Shown here one piece after another: positions 11,395-19,884 of a stretch of 19,884 nucleotides of DNA. Position 1 is the stretch's first letter. Every line of letters begins with the position of its first letter. A program made the position numbers and the translations under genes. Source of the DNA: Spirogloea muscicola. Taxonomy: Eukaryota; Streptophyta; Zygnematophyceae; Spirogloeales; Spirogloeaceae. Where the stretch lies: NCBI GenBank assembly GCA_009602725.1, contig WELB01000015.1:201429-221312 (forward strand), given 5' to 3'. The notes beneath the pieces were generated by a model. It saw only the letters and a list, made by a program, of their open reading frames with translations, made no database searches and had not been told where the DNA came from.

Positions 11395-14300
11395 CTGCAC
11401 TTGCAAATATGCCTTACTTCAGATCTCAACGAAGACTGACTTGGCACCTTTGCGGCCCTCTACACTCAGCAAGGCCACAATCTCATGGCTGCAGAAGGGG
11501 CCCTTGTTTGGCAAAGTGGCTGAGATTACTGTAAGGTCGTAAAGGCAAGAGACCACCCAGGAAGAAACCTGCAGGCTTTGGTTGGTGGGCCAGCTTGTGG
11601 TACCTGGTATATTACAAAGTCTGACTCGCTTTGATCTTCCGTGGACAACAGAGCCACTTCTCCGTCCTCCTCTACATGGCGCCTTTCTGCAAGAGCACCA
11701 CTGCCTCCAAGTGCGTGATTTCTCGATCCTCCCAAATTTTCAACCACCGTGTATGTCACATCTCCAGAGGAATTTATCCCCTCAGACAGAACTCCCTACA
11801 GAATTCAAGTGACATAGTGAACATGAAGGCCACACTTAAAAATGGTAGCTTGTTTGGTGGATGCAGATTGCCACCTCAGTTTGTGCAAGGGTAACAGATG
11901 GACAGGCTGCAGCTTGCCTTGCCGGTTGCATTTTGGACAACAGGCTATTTGCACAGAGTCTGACACTCTTGACCCGCATATGCATCAGATATAAATATAG
12001 TAGATTGTATGTGAAAATGAAGTTGGAGTCTAAAATTCACAAAGTCTCTAAGTCGATCAGTAACTCTTATACCTGAGTTTGCCAGTAGCTTATTTTACGT
12101 TGCAGGGATGCTGTGCTAACACCGACAGCGGAGGCCAAGTCTGCCAAAGACCATCTGCACCATAAACAAGGTCAGCAAATTTTGCAAGTGCTCACAACCT
12201 CCTACAGGAGCTATGGATTGCGAGAATCAAGCAGGTCCTTGTCCTCCACTTTCTGAACTATAGCCCAACACTGATGTAAGCACAAGAGACTTATGAGGAC
12301 CAGCGGCATCACCAAATGAGCACTAAGAGCTTCTACAGGAGCAATAAGTAGCAACATCTCGACAGGTCCTTGTTCTCCACTTGTTGAGGATTAGCCCAAT
12401 ACTACAATAAGCACATCAGACTCATGAGGACCAGCAAAAGCAAGTGTGAAAATGGTGGGGGTACCATACTCTTTGGTGTTCTCAAAGAGAACGATAATGG
12501 CTGCATGGAGAGGAGAGACAACATATTGGGCAGATTGATCTTGAAACTCCAGCTCCACCTGCGAGACCCGTGTAGTGTTTAAAGTAAGAGAGCTACAGTG
12601 AAGTTACAGGCTAGATAGACAGGCTTAGAAACTAGTGATTGTACATCTGTCCTATTTCAAGATTGCAAGAGCAATCAACACAAGCAGAGGTCCAAGCATA
12701 GCAAAGTTCTGCTACTTGACACACAACATAACAGATTGGATTCACGGGATCCTCCAAAAATCCCAAATTGCTGTTTTGAGACCTCTGGTCAGCGACTGTA
12801 AGGCTACTTGCAATGTGGTCACAAGATTTCTTACTCTGACAGAAGCGAGGTGCTTCTTCCAGATGAGCTTACGCGGATCTCGAAGTGCGTGATAATGAAC
12901 TGCATAAGCCTGCAGCATCCGCTCCACTGCAGGAGGCAAATTGATGCTCTCCTCCTGACATCGTGAGCCACCAAGAAAGAACTCGCTCGGGTCACTACAA
13001 TTTTTTCCAACAGAAGCCAATAACAAGCTCTTACATTACTATCTTCGTAATCATTTCCTCATGCACAAGCTTACCTGGAAGGGAGGCCAGAAGAGGGCCG
13101 AGACAATGGTCGCCTGGAGCACATCCAGGGGCTCAGCATCCTCCTCCTGGTGCAGTGCCTGTGGCGGAGGCTGCGGCACTAAGCCCTGTGGCGGGGTAGC
13201 GGCGGCTCCCCTGACCGCGGCGTCCCTCAGCACCATCATCCGGGCCCGCAGAGCCGCCAGCGTCGCCTGGGAGGTGCCAACCGGCGACATCTGCTCCAGC
13301 TGCACAGCAGGAGGGCTGCCTGGCACTGGGCCGCCACCTCCGTCCGGCGAGGCCCACTGCTGGGGCCGCAACCTTGGGACGTGAGCCCGGGGTCTCTCTC
13401 GCACGGTGTCAGGCCTCTGGAGCTGCGGGCCTCTGCTTCGCCCCGTAGACAAGCCCACAGCCGCAGGCCTGGATGCAGCGGCCGGCGTGGACAACGCAGC
13501 AGCTGCCCTCTGCTTGATGTTTGCATTGATGCGCTTGGAGTCTGCCACGTCCCGCAGCATCACCTCGCAGTTGCGCAGGCTGCTCTCTCCAAAGCGGAGC
13601 TGCATGTGGGCAACATGCAAGTGCAGTCAATCAGCAGAGAAGGAATATAGACATGCCATGTATCTAAGTGTTAAATTTACACGGAGGCAAGAAAGATGCA
13701 GAACTTGGGCTTGACTGGCTTGTTTATTGATGTCTGTTTTGAACTTGCAGTGGAATTCAGGTGAATGTGAGAAGGTGTTGAGATTTGAACCTTCAGCAGC
13801 TCCAGGGTGCGGACCTCCCTGTTGGTGTCATTGTCAAGCTTATTAAGCAGCTTGTCAGCGAGCATGACTCGGTGCTCGTTGACAAAGACTTCCTTCGAGC
13901 CAATAATTCCAATAAGCAGACCAATAGTATCCAACAATCTCCTCCTCCTGCTGGCTGGAGAGGGGTCCGCCTCCATAGGATCAGGTTCCCAGCTGCAGCA
14001 ATCCAGGAATCTGAATCTGAATCTATCTGAGATAGCTAGATAAATCTACATCTAGTCAATCTTGATCAAGTTAATCCAATCTTGAGATTGGGTCAGACAG
14101 GACACACCACTGACAGATAATGACAGGCGTGGAAGGTCATGTGGTTAGCACAAGTTGTCACTAATGTCTATCTGCAAATTGTAGAGATTCGAATGGCCTT
14201 ACAGCATGTCTGCCTCAAGACTATCCACCACAGTGTCGCCTCTCGCAATGCTTGCATCATCGTGGTGGTTGCCCTGAGAATCTTCAGGAACCTTCCCCAG

Positions 14301-17300
14301 CTCTGCGTACAAGCTCACACCCCCGGATGTGCCGCCTCCTCCGGCATCTCCAGAATCGTCCGTCAGCATTGACATTATGCACCTAACTGTGTCTCTGCGC
14401 AAAAGCAAAAGCTTCCAGATCATGCACAGACTATTTTTGAGCAGCAACTTGCGTGGCATTTGAGGATGAGCTCAGTGAGAGCAATAGGTACAAAGAGAAG
14501 GACTTGTAGGGTTTACTTTCTCCTCCTCAAGTAGCTCTTGATCGGATGTCCCACAGCCTCAAGAAGGACGCCTGTCCTGTCCAAAGCTCTCAGGCTTCTT
14601 ATGGTGGAGACGTAGTGGTGAAGGATGTCGGCCGTAGATGCGCCCGCTGTCAGCAGCCGATTCGCGATAGCTGCTCGGAAGGAGGACACCAGGTGAGACT
14701 GCCGCTCCATCTGCTGTAGACAGGTGCGAAGGTCTTCGATTGCGGGAAGGCTGCAAAAGAATATCAACATGGTCAGGATGTTGTGCATGTTCCACTAGCT
14801 CAAGAATGTGACAAGAAGCAAAGAAGTAGGTAATGAGCAGGGAGAAGGAGATACAGGGCAGCTTGATCCATACATTAGTTGACCTATCTAGTAGCCTCTA
14901 CAAGTTGCAGGGAGAAAGTCAGGCTAAGGACAGTGTGAATAGCAAGCATTGACACAAAGTTGCACGAGGCAGGCTAATCAACGGTGGCATCTAAGGAGGC
15001 AAACCTGTGGGGATAGTCCACAATGATGTCAAAGAGTTCGGCAACTCGGAGGTCGCCGAGCGACTGGTAGATCATGTACGCGAACTGGACCTTCCACTCA
15101 GTCAGTGCCTTTGCCCTTGCTGCTTGGTCTGCTGCAGAGAAGCTCAGTAGAAGAGACTCACAGAGCTCCTCCTCCCTTGATGAGAGACCCAGGGAGAGCT
15201 GGGCATCAGGTGCCAGTGCAGAAGTTGGTGGCAGGATGATGGACAGATATCCGAGGAGCACCTCCTGGAGGGAACAGGGGTTGATCATCAGAGAAGACAG
15301 ATCCGTAGCCCCTGCATCCTAAAATCCCTAAACCAAAGATCCATATACAAGCTTTTAACAATCCTGGGACAGAATAGACGTGGAAATTGCCGATAGGACT
15401 TCAGTGTGTGGCAGAAGCGTCACTGTAAAGGCTAATGCAAAGTCAACGTCAACAAGCTGTCAAGCATGCCAGGTGGAAATGACTGCTAGCAGCAGAAGTT
15501 TCACTCAGAAACCACAACTGTGTGTTTGGAGGAATGGAGCTTGACTCACAGCAACCAATCTCCATATTGTCTGCAGAACATGCTGTTCGTAGGAGCCTGC
15601 CGCCACCATCTTGACATAGTGCTATGAGCACGGCAGCACGAAGGTATGGTGAGGAATGCCTGTGCCACAATCAAGCTATATGATTGCATCGGCAACCCCA
15701 GCAAGGCAATCCAGCTCTGGGGCATGACAGATGCACTACAGGCATCATTGAAGTGGCTGACAGTATATGCTGGTCAAAGCTACGCCTTGATGCTGAGCGT
15801 TGATATGTAAGGAATGGAAGAGAGGAGAAGTGGTGCACTGACATTGAGCTGGTCGACGATGACCGAGCCTGATGCAGACTCGCTCAGAGAGGCCAAACCC
15901 AAAGCCCGCAGCCAATGAACAACCTGGCTCAGCTTGGAGACCCACAAGGGCCCCATCGTTGTGACCACTTTGTCAACTTTCTTCTGCAATGCTTGCATGT
16001 CAGACGTTCTCCGCAGCTCTTCCCCACCACCCTCTTGTGGTGCTACCTGCACCACTTCCATGGAGTCTCTCTCGTCCTCATTCGGCCTGGAGACATCTGT
16101 CACAATTTACCCAGGACGGCCAATCTTGAAAGAGGGGCTTCTCCAATAAGAGCATGACCTACTTTGATTCATGCTCCATGCCTTGCACCCTCATCCCAGA
16201 CTGCATTTCAGTCGAAGTCCTGGCTCTTGACTTTTTTACTATCAGAAAACTACACATGACAAGTCCAAGATGCTTCATCAGAACAATACCTATTTGAGGT
16301 ACTCTACCATCGTTCTCTTCACATACAAAAATGCCTAAGACTTCAAAGTCTTTGGCATCTGGTATGGTTTCCTCTTGCTCACTATCTTCACACTCGTGCC
16401 CAGGCTGACGATCAACAGCTGAAAGCACGTGTTCGGCTCTTTCCTTGTCCATAGATTCATTAGCCAATGGGAGATCCGGTATAGTGCATGCAAGTCCCGT
16501 GTCAGCCATCCTCTCTTTGCTGCCGAAGGCATCTGGCGAGGCTTCATTGTCACTGCTGCCTTCCAACTCAGTGTCCATCGAGCTGCCCTTGAGCAGCATT
16601 CGCCTCTTCTGGACTGCCTTGTGAAGCTCCTGAAGCTGCGCCCTGAAGTATGCCTTCAAAACAGCTGTACTTTCACAGCAAGAACCACCACACAAAGTCA
16701 ATGTTGACAGTCACTCTCTTGGAACCATGATGTCAGGGGAGACAAAGCTGCGCGTGACCATAATTGGAGCAATGGTTGGGGCCGTTCTGCAGATCCCTGT
16801 TCGGAAATAAGCAGGTTCTGTTGGCAGGTTTGCTGACGATTGTGAACCTGAGAGGTGCGGTGGTGCACAACGTAGCGCAGTAGCAGCAGCAGAGGTCTGG
16901 TATTGCCAAAGGAGGCCTTTGGGGTACAAGGCTAAGCTTCCCTCTCTGCTGCACTCTTGCCATTGATCGCCAAGCGTAAATTTGCTCAGCAGTGAGTCTA
17001 GCCTTGCAACGCGACGCTCCTGCGCAGTTCTCGCGGTGCAAATGACTCCCAGAGCTTCCACCAGACCTGCTTCTACAAGCTGATCGACCTGCAGAGCAGG
17101 AGCAATTGCAACAGTCAACCTTTGGATGTGTTTGTACAGGAGGAGGGCAACAGGGCTGGCATTTCACAGCTGGCGTGCTTCACGTATACAACCTATTCTG
17201 TGTTGTATCTTACTCTGGAGTAATAGTGCATAAGCTTAGAACTAGCATTGCGAGCTCTAGTGATTTAGAGCTTGAAGACCTTATAGGACCACCCAATACG

Positions 17301-18499
17301 AGTGGCATGGGTGTCACTGCATTGGCACGACTGTGGAGCAGTAGACCCCTGGTCAGATGTGCTGTTCATTTGGCTCATCACCACAGCGCAGGGACCTCAG
17401 GCCTTACCTGTGCATCCGCCTGCTCGACGAGGCTTGCCAAGCTCTCCACAGAGCTCCAAAAGGGCTTCATGTATTGCTCTTGGATCTCCTTCTGCCAGCC
17501 GCATGCTTTGTCAGCTACGAGCTATCTACACGGAGCTTAATTATTACAAGACCTCAGGAGTAAGTACTGGCACTGCATGTATACAGCACCGAACAAGATA
17601 CCATATCGCTTTTGGATGAGTCACTCTTGTTCTCTAGGTCTAGTCATCATTGTCAAGGGCTGTGATCAGTCATGTGTTTCTAAAAGAGCCAATAGCACAG
17701 GCCACTTTGTTATCCTCGTCAACAGAAGCTCGACCAGGCTCATACAACTTGAGGCCCTGAGCTGCTCTTAACTAGCCTCTGCTTTTGGCAGTGCCCTTGG
17801 AAGATGGCAATTTCCGTTGATTAAGCTGTCCTATGGTGTTGACGCTTTTGCTTTGCAGAAGTGTCTGAGCAAGCTGACTCGCATGAACCATCAACCCAAT
17901 TGACGGACTACCAGGCTCACTTTAGGTGTATAGAAGAGGCAGATCCAAAGTCAACCTGACTTCGGATCACAAGGATGAGGGAAGTCCCCACGATATATTC
18001 AAGAGAACCAAGACTCAGGAAGTTATCGTTCTGAGCTTGTGTACCTGGAGCTCTCCTATGAAGTAGCTCGCGACCAAGGGGGCAAGGCCGTGCTGGCAAA
18101 GGACGCGCAGCTCCTCCGGGCGCGGGTGGTCGAGCCGCTGCCGGCGCAGGCAGTAACAGGAGGAGCGAGGCGGTCAGCTTGAGCTCACGAGGACGTGGGA
18201 CCCAACAGGAGCCTCCACCGAGCAAGCTGGCTGAGCCGCGCTTGGTCCAATCCTGCCGAGCTCCGATCACAGCACCCTGGCTCGCGGGAGGCCTGTCCTC
18301 TCGACAAGGCTTGTCAAGCACGCGGGCTTGCCGCTGATCGTGGCAGCGAGACAGTGGGCTGGGCAAGCGGCCGCCGCTCAGGCAGCTGGGGAGCGGGGGA
18401 TCCGTCGTGCGCACCTTCACGAAGCCGGCCCACGCAGCCGTCACGGCTTCCGCCGCGGCAGCGTCCGGCGTGGCGCTCTCGCCACGACCCAGCCCACTG

Positions 18500-18533
<34 letters not shown>

Positions 18534-18549
18534 GTTCCGCGGCGCCCAT
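11043..18549 (-). CDS. APC2: Anaphase-promoting complex subunit 2 (cullin-like scaffold), about 18 exons, complete
   Basis: APC2 is the cullin subunit of the APC/C ubiquitin ligase; with the RING subunit APC11 it forms the catalytic core that marks mitotic regulators for degradation. Exons in transcription order: 18549-18415, 18137-18045, 17491-17408, 17088-16955, 16669-16308, 16096-15839, 15769-15669, 15264-15005, 14750-14517, 14394-14203, 13992-13791, 13599-13075, 12954-12835, 12558-12470, 12154-12073, 11795-11604, 11394-11323, 11162-11043. The joined frame is open for 1,084 residues, longer than plant APC2 (about 865). Diagnostic segments are LFDIIVDYPHS, LLTAGASTADILHHYVST, DTVRCIMSMLTDDSG, WEPDPMEADPS, LIGIIGSKE, FGESSLRNCEVMLRD, FWPPFQ, SPLHAAIIV and DRIHNMLKMFVADPPYDK, ending GLYRKKQ. 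The start at 18549 is chosen because its exon splices in phase to the next. The borders 16955/16669 and exon 15769-15669 are uncertain. Confidence 0.94.
12199..12435. repeat. Tandem duplication inside an APC2 intron (period 131)
   Basis: Two copies of 106 bases each, at 12199-12304 and 12330-12435, are separated by 25 bases. Shared blocks include CTACAGGAG at the start, CAGGTCCTTGT and CTCCACTT in the middle, TAGCCCAA, and ATGAGGACCAGC at the end. The copies differ by scattered substitutions, roughly 75-80% identical by eye. The pair lies wholly inside the APC2 intron 12155-12469 and makes up most of it. Confidence 0.85.
13129..13512 (-). other. 128-codon Ala/Pro/Gln/Arg-rich insert within the APC2 cullin region
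   Basis: Within exon 13599-13075 the conserved segment ending INANIK and the one starting LDVLQATIV are separated by 128 codons; in Arabidopsis APC2, as I recall it, the gap is only about 15 residues. The insert is GC-rich and rich in Ala, Pro, Gln and Arg, with a proline/glutamine stretch (PQGLVPQPPPQALHQEE) near its end. It contains no stop and I see no good GTAAG or GTGAG donor in it, so I treat it as coding. An unrecognised intron remains possible, although its length (384) is a multiple of three. Confidence 0.75.
16308..16669 (-). other. Long acidic, Ser-rich linker in the APC2 N-terminal half
   Basis: One exon of about 121 codons begins with the conserved helix VLKAYFRAQLQELHKAV and then runs into about 90 residues rich in Glu, Asp and Ser (ELEGSSDNEASPD, HECEDSEQEETIPD). 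Plant APC2 has a shorter acidic stretch at the matching place. It looks disordered. Its start is tentative (16669, or 16664 if the CAG acceptor is used); the end at 16308 is supported by phase and by the next exon. Confidence 0.7.
18503..18533. repeat. GCC trinucleotide microsatellite encoding poly-glycine in APC2
   Basis: About ten uninterrupted GCC triplets on the plus strand read as GGC codons on the minus strand, giving ten consecutive glycines at residues 7-16 of APC2, just after the start MGAAER. Such a run is prone to length change between strains. It lies in exon 1 and is followed by a Gly/Ala-rich stretch before the conserved part begins. Confidence 0.9.
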
Positions 18550-18989
18550 GGCGCGGGGGCCGTTGCTGACGGCGTTTGCAACTGGAGCTTTCCATGTTGC
18601 ATTTTGGCGCCTGCCTGGTGCGTCACCCTGACGGCAGCCGCCGCTGACGGCCACCCCGCCAATGCAAAGCCCCTGCAATGCGCCCGACAGAGGCGACCGT
18701 GGACCCCTAGACCCTCGTCGGCAGTTCGACGATTGGAAAGTCCATCCCCGTGCAGCTTCTATTTAGGAGTCCGTCGAGCCCCATAGCTGGGTGGTTAAAG
18801 CGCCATCCGGCCCTTGGGATCAAACAGGGGATATTCGAGCACCCAGTTGAGCACCCAGTGGCCACGTGAGTCGCCGTGCGCTTTAAAGCTTTTCTGGCCC
18901 CTTTTGTTCATTCTTTTCTCGTGGGCTGGTTTAGTCACAGCCATGGCCCTACATTGGATAAGTCTTTCTCCGCTGTTTGGACCTTGTCC
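18550..18989. other. APC2 upstream region up to the retroelement tail
   Basis: This stretch should carry the APC2 promoter and 5' UTR. No TATA box stands out on the minus strand. From about 18780 rightwards the sequence changes character. There is a tRNA-like A-box at 18784-18794, a weak B-box-like TTCGAG at 18832-18842, and two copies of an 11-base repeat (GAGCACCCAGT) at 18837-18847 and 18849-18859, then sequence leading into the retroelement tail. The border between host promoter and element is therefore probably near 18780, about 230 bases upstream of the APC2 start. Confidence 0.45.
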
Positions 18990-19237
18990 ATTCTTTTTGG
19001 AAGAAAGGGCTCGCCCATTGAGGATAGGGGCTGGACAAGCCAGCCCAAAAAAGAATGAAAAAAGAACGAGAAGGGGGCCAGAGGAAGCCAGAGGAAGCGC
19101 TAAGAAACCAAAGCACACAAAGAAAGAAAGCAGCTACAAATCACTCAGTAACCCCTGCTAAGCAGCCGCAAATCAGAGAGGCTAGGGTCCTGGAAGTGGG
19201 TCCCCTGGACAGAGCCAGAGGCAGCAGCGAGGGCTCT
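18990..19237 (-). repeat. Retroelement tail, downstream copy
   Basis: About 248 bases aligned with 19317-19544. Shared blocks include GCTCGCCCA, ATAGGGGCTGGA, GAGAAGGGGGCCAG, GGAAGCGCTAAGAAAC, CACTCAGTAACCCCTGCTAA and GGAAGTGGGTCCCCTGG. On the minus strand it carries the same stop codon (19145-19147) and a C-terminus that differs at only 3 of 29 residues (GTHFQDPSLSDLRLLSRGY here). It is slightly longer than the other copy because of small insertions. Confidence 0.88.
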
Positions 19238-19316
19238 TTTTGGGCTGCTCTCACAGCCCCCGCCCCCCTTGCAGGAGCTCACATTCTCAGCAGCCGCATT
19301 CTTTTCACAGCCGCCG

Positions 19317-19544
19317 CCCTTTTTGAAAGAAGAAAGTGCTCGCCCACTGAGAATAGGGGCTGGAACAACCAGCCCGAAAGAGAATGAACAGAGTACGAGA
19401 AGGGGGCCAGGGGAAGCGCTAAGAAACAGAAACAAAGCAGCTACGAGACACTCAGTAACCCCTGCTAAGCAGCCGCAGATCAGAGATGCTGGGCTCCTGG
19501 AAGTGGGTCCCCTGGCCAGAGCCAGAGGCAGCAGCGAGGGCTCT
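19317..19544 (-). repeat. Retroelement tail, upstream copy
   Basis: About 228 bases, the partner of 18990-19237 in the same orientation. It carries the stop codon at 19452-19454 and the C-terminus GTHFQEPSISDLRLLSRGY, continuous with the retroelement frame to the right. Copy offset falls from 329 bases at the left end to 307 at the right, showing small indels. This copy is the one attached to coding sequence, so it is probably the original end of the element. Confidence 0.88.
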
Positions 19545-19884
19545 GCCGGCACGAAGATGCAGCGCCCGGGCCATGGACCTCTGCAGCGAGACGGCCAGGC
19601 GCATTCGATACACTTGCGCCAGCGACCCGGCTGCAGGGAAGTCAACCGGCTCCCCATGGAAGCGCCGGGCGATGGTGTGGCGGGCGAGCTGGGTGAGCAG
19701 CTCGAGCCACCGAGCGCCCAGCGCCCCATGTGTGTCGATGGCCAACGGGAAGAACTCGTCATCCCGCGGATGATCCGCGTACTTCAGCTCTTTGGCCCGA
19801 GCAGCGCAGGCGACCGCATACCCAGCCGTGGTGGCACATTTAGCTGGGTGTGAGCGGTCATAGGCATCAGTAGTCACCACGTCC
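19452..19884 (-). CDS. C-terminal fragment of a retroelement polyprotein (5' partial)
   Basis: The frame is open from the window edge to a TGA at 19452-19454, with no reason to start at the internal Met. The protein reads DVVTTDAYDRSHPAKC, then ARAKELKYADH, then FFPLAIDTHGALG followed by a helical segment LELLTQLARH. This pattern (Asp-rich strand, a Lys-x-x-Lys-Tyr helix, then F-x-P-hydrophobic-A-x-x-T/F-G) is what I know as the last domain of reverse-transcriptase proteins of LINE-like elements, possibly a degenerate endonuclease fold. The last 29 codons lie in the duplicated tail. The host gene downstream on the same strand is APC2. Confidence 0.5.
   Translation of the reverse strand, partial: DVVTTDAYDRSHPAKCATTAGYAVACAARAKELKYADHPRDDEFFPLAIDTHGALGARWLELLTQLARHTIARRFHGEPVDFPAAGSLAQVYRMRLAVSLQRSMARALHLRAGRALAAASGSGQGTHFQEPSISDLRLLSRGY

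Larger units (their letters stand above)
18990..19884 (-). mobile_element. 3' end of a non-LTR-type retroelement, partial and partly duplicated
   Basis: Reading on the minus strand from the right window edge, this is the end of a retroelement coding region followed by its tail. The protein end resembles the C-terminal region found after reverse transcriptase in many eukaryotic retroelement proteins. The tail containing the stop codon occurs twice (19544-19317 and 19237-18990), with 79 unrelated bases between. No poly(A) run or target-site duplication is visible. The reverse transcriptase itself lies outside the window, so the class is inferred and the exact limits are not known. Confidence 0.6.

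Noticed and set aside
10867-11439. 190-codon plus-strand open frame overlapping the APC2 3' end
   Set aside because: It is antisense to the last two APC2 exons, whose frame and family match are strong. Its composition (Ser, His, Cys, Leu-rich) fits a shadow frame and I recognise no domain.
14007-14026. Three GAATCT hexamers in a row
   Set aside because: A trivial short tandem repeat in an APC2 intron, with no functional context.
14087-14102. Inverted repeat CCAATCT-TG-AGATTGG
   Set aside because: Perfect 7-base arms with a 2-base loop, but inside an APC2 intron and short enough to arise by chance; no associated feature.
17917-18678. 253-codon minus-strand open frame across the start of APC2
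   Set aside because: Only its part at 18549-18415 is real coding sequence (exon 1). The rest is an intron read through in GC-rich DNA; the true second exon uses another frame (RLDHPRPEELRVLCQHG).
1-19884. Prokaryotic features: operons, ribosome binding sites, CRISPR arrays, insertion sequences, toxin or defence islands
   Set aside because: All three identifiable genes are intron-split nuclear eukaryotic genes. The only regular array is a spacerless heptamer minisatellite, which is not a CRISPR.

Overview
The window is nuclear DNA from an intron-rich eukaryote of the green lineage. A unicellular green alga, possibly trebouxiophyte-like, is the best guess. Coding sequence is broken into many short exons with GT...AG introns, the three identifiable proteins resemble their plant orthologues most, and base composition is moderate with GC-rich first exons. 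The lineage is inferred from protein character and gene architecture; no marker here fixes the genus. Exon joins were worked out by hand from reading frame, splice dinucleotides and remembered family conservation.

Layout, left to right. Positions 1-3051 (+) hold almost all of a mitochondrial pyruvate dehydrogenase E1 alpha gene, with its 5' end cut by the window edge. Positions 3052-4470 are non-coding. Positions 4471-9420 (+) hold a complete 16-exon gene for mitochondrial intermediate peptidase (Oct1/MIP, family M3). Positions 9421-11042 separate two convergent genes and contain a heptamer minisatellite. Positions 11043-18549 (-) hold a complete gene for anaphase-promoting complex subunit 2 (APC2), about 18 exons, with two long extra segments and a duplicated stretch in one intron. 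Positions 18550-19884 are the upstream side of APC2 and the 3' end of a retroelement on the minus strand, whose tail is present twice in tandem.

The two plus-strand genes both encode mitochondrial matrix proteins: one makes acetyl-CoA for the TCA cycle, the other trims presequences of imported proteins. Their adjacency looks coincidental. APC2 is the cullin scaffold of a cell-cycle ubiquitin ligase and is unrelated to them.

I found no evidence of a new multi-gene system. The items most worth a second look are the insert inside the APC2 cullin region, the G-quadruplex-capable minisatellite between the convergent genes, and the duplicated retroelement tail close to the APC2 start.
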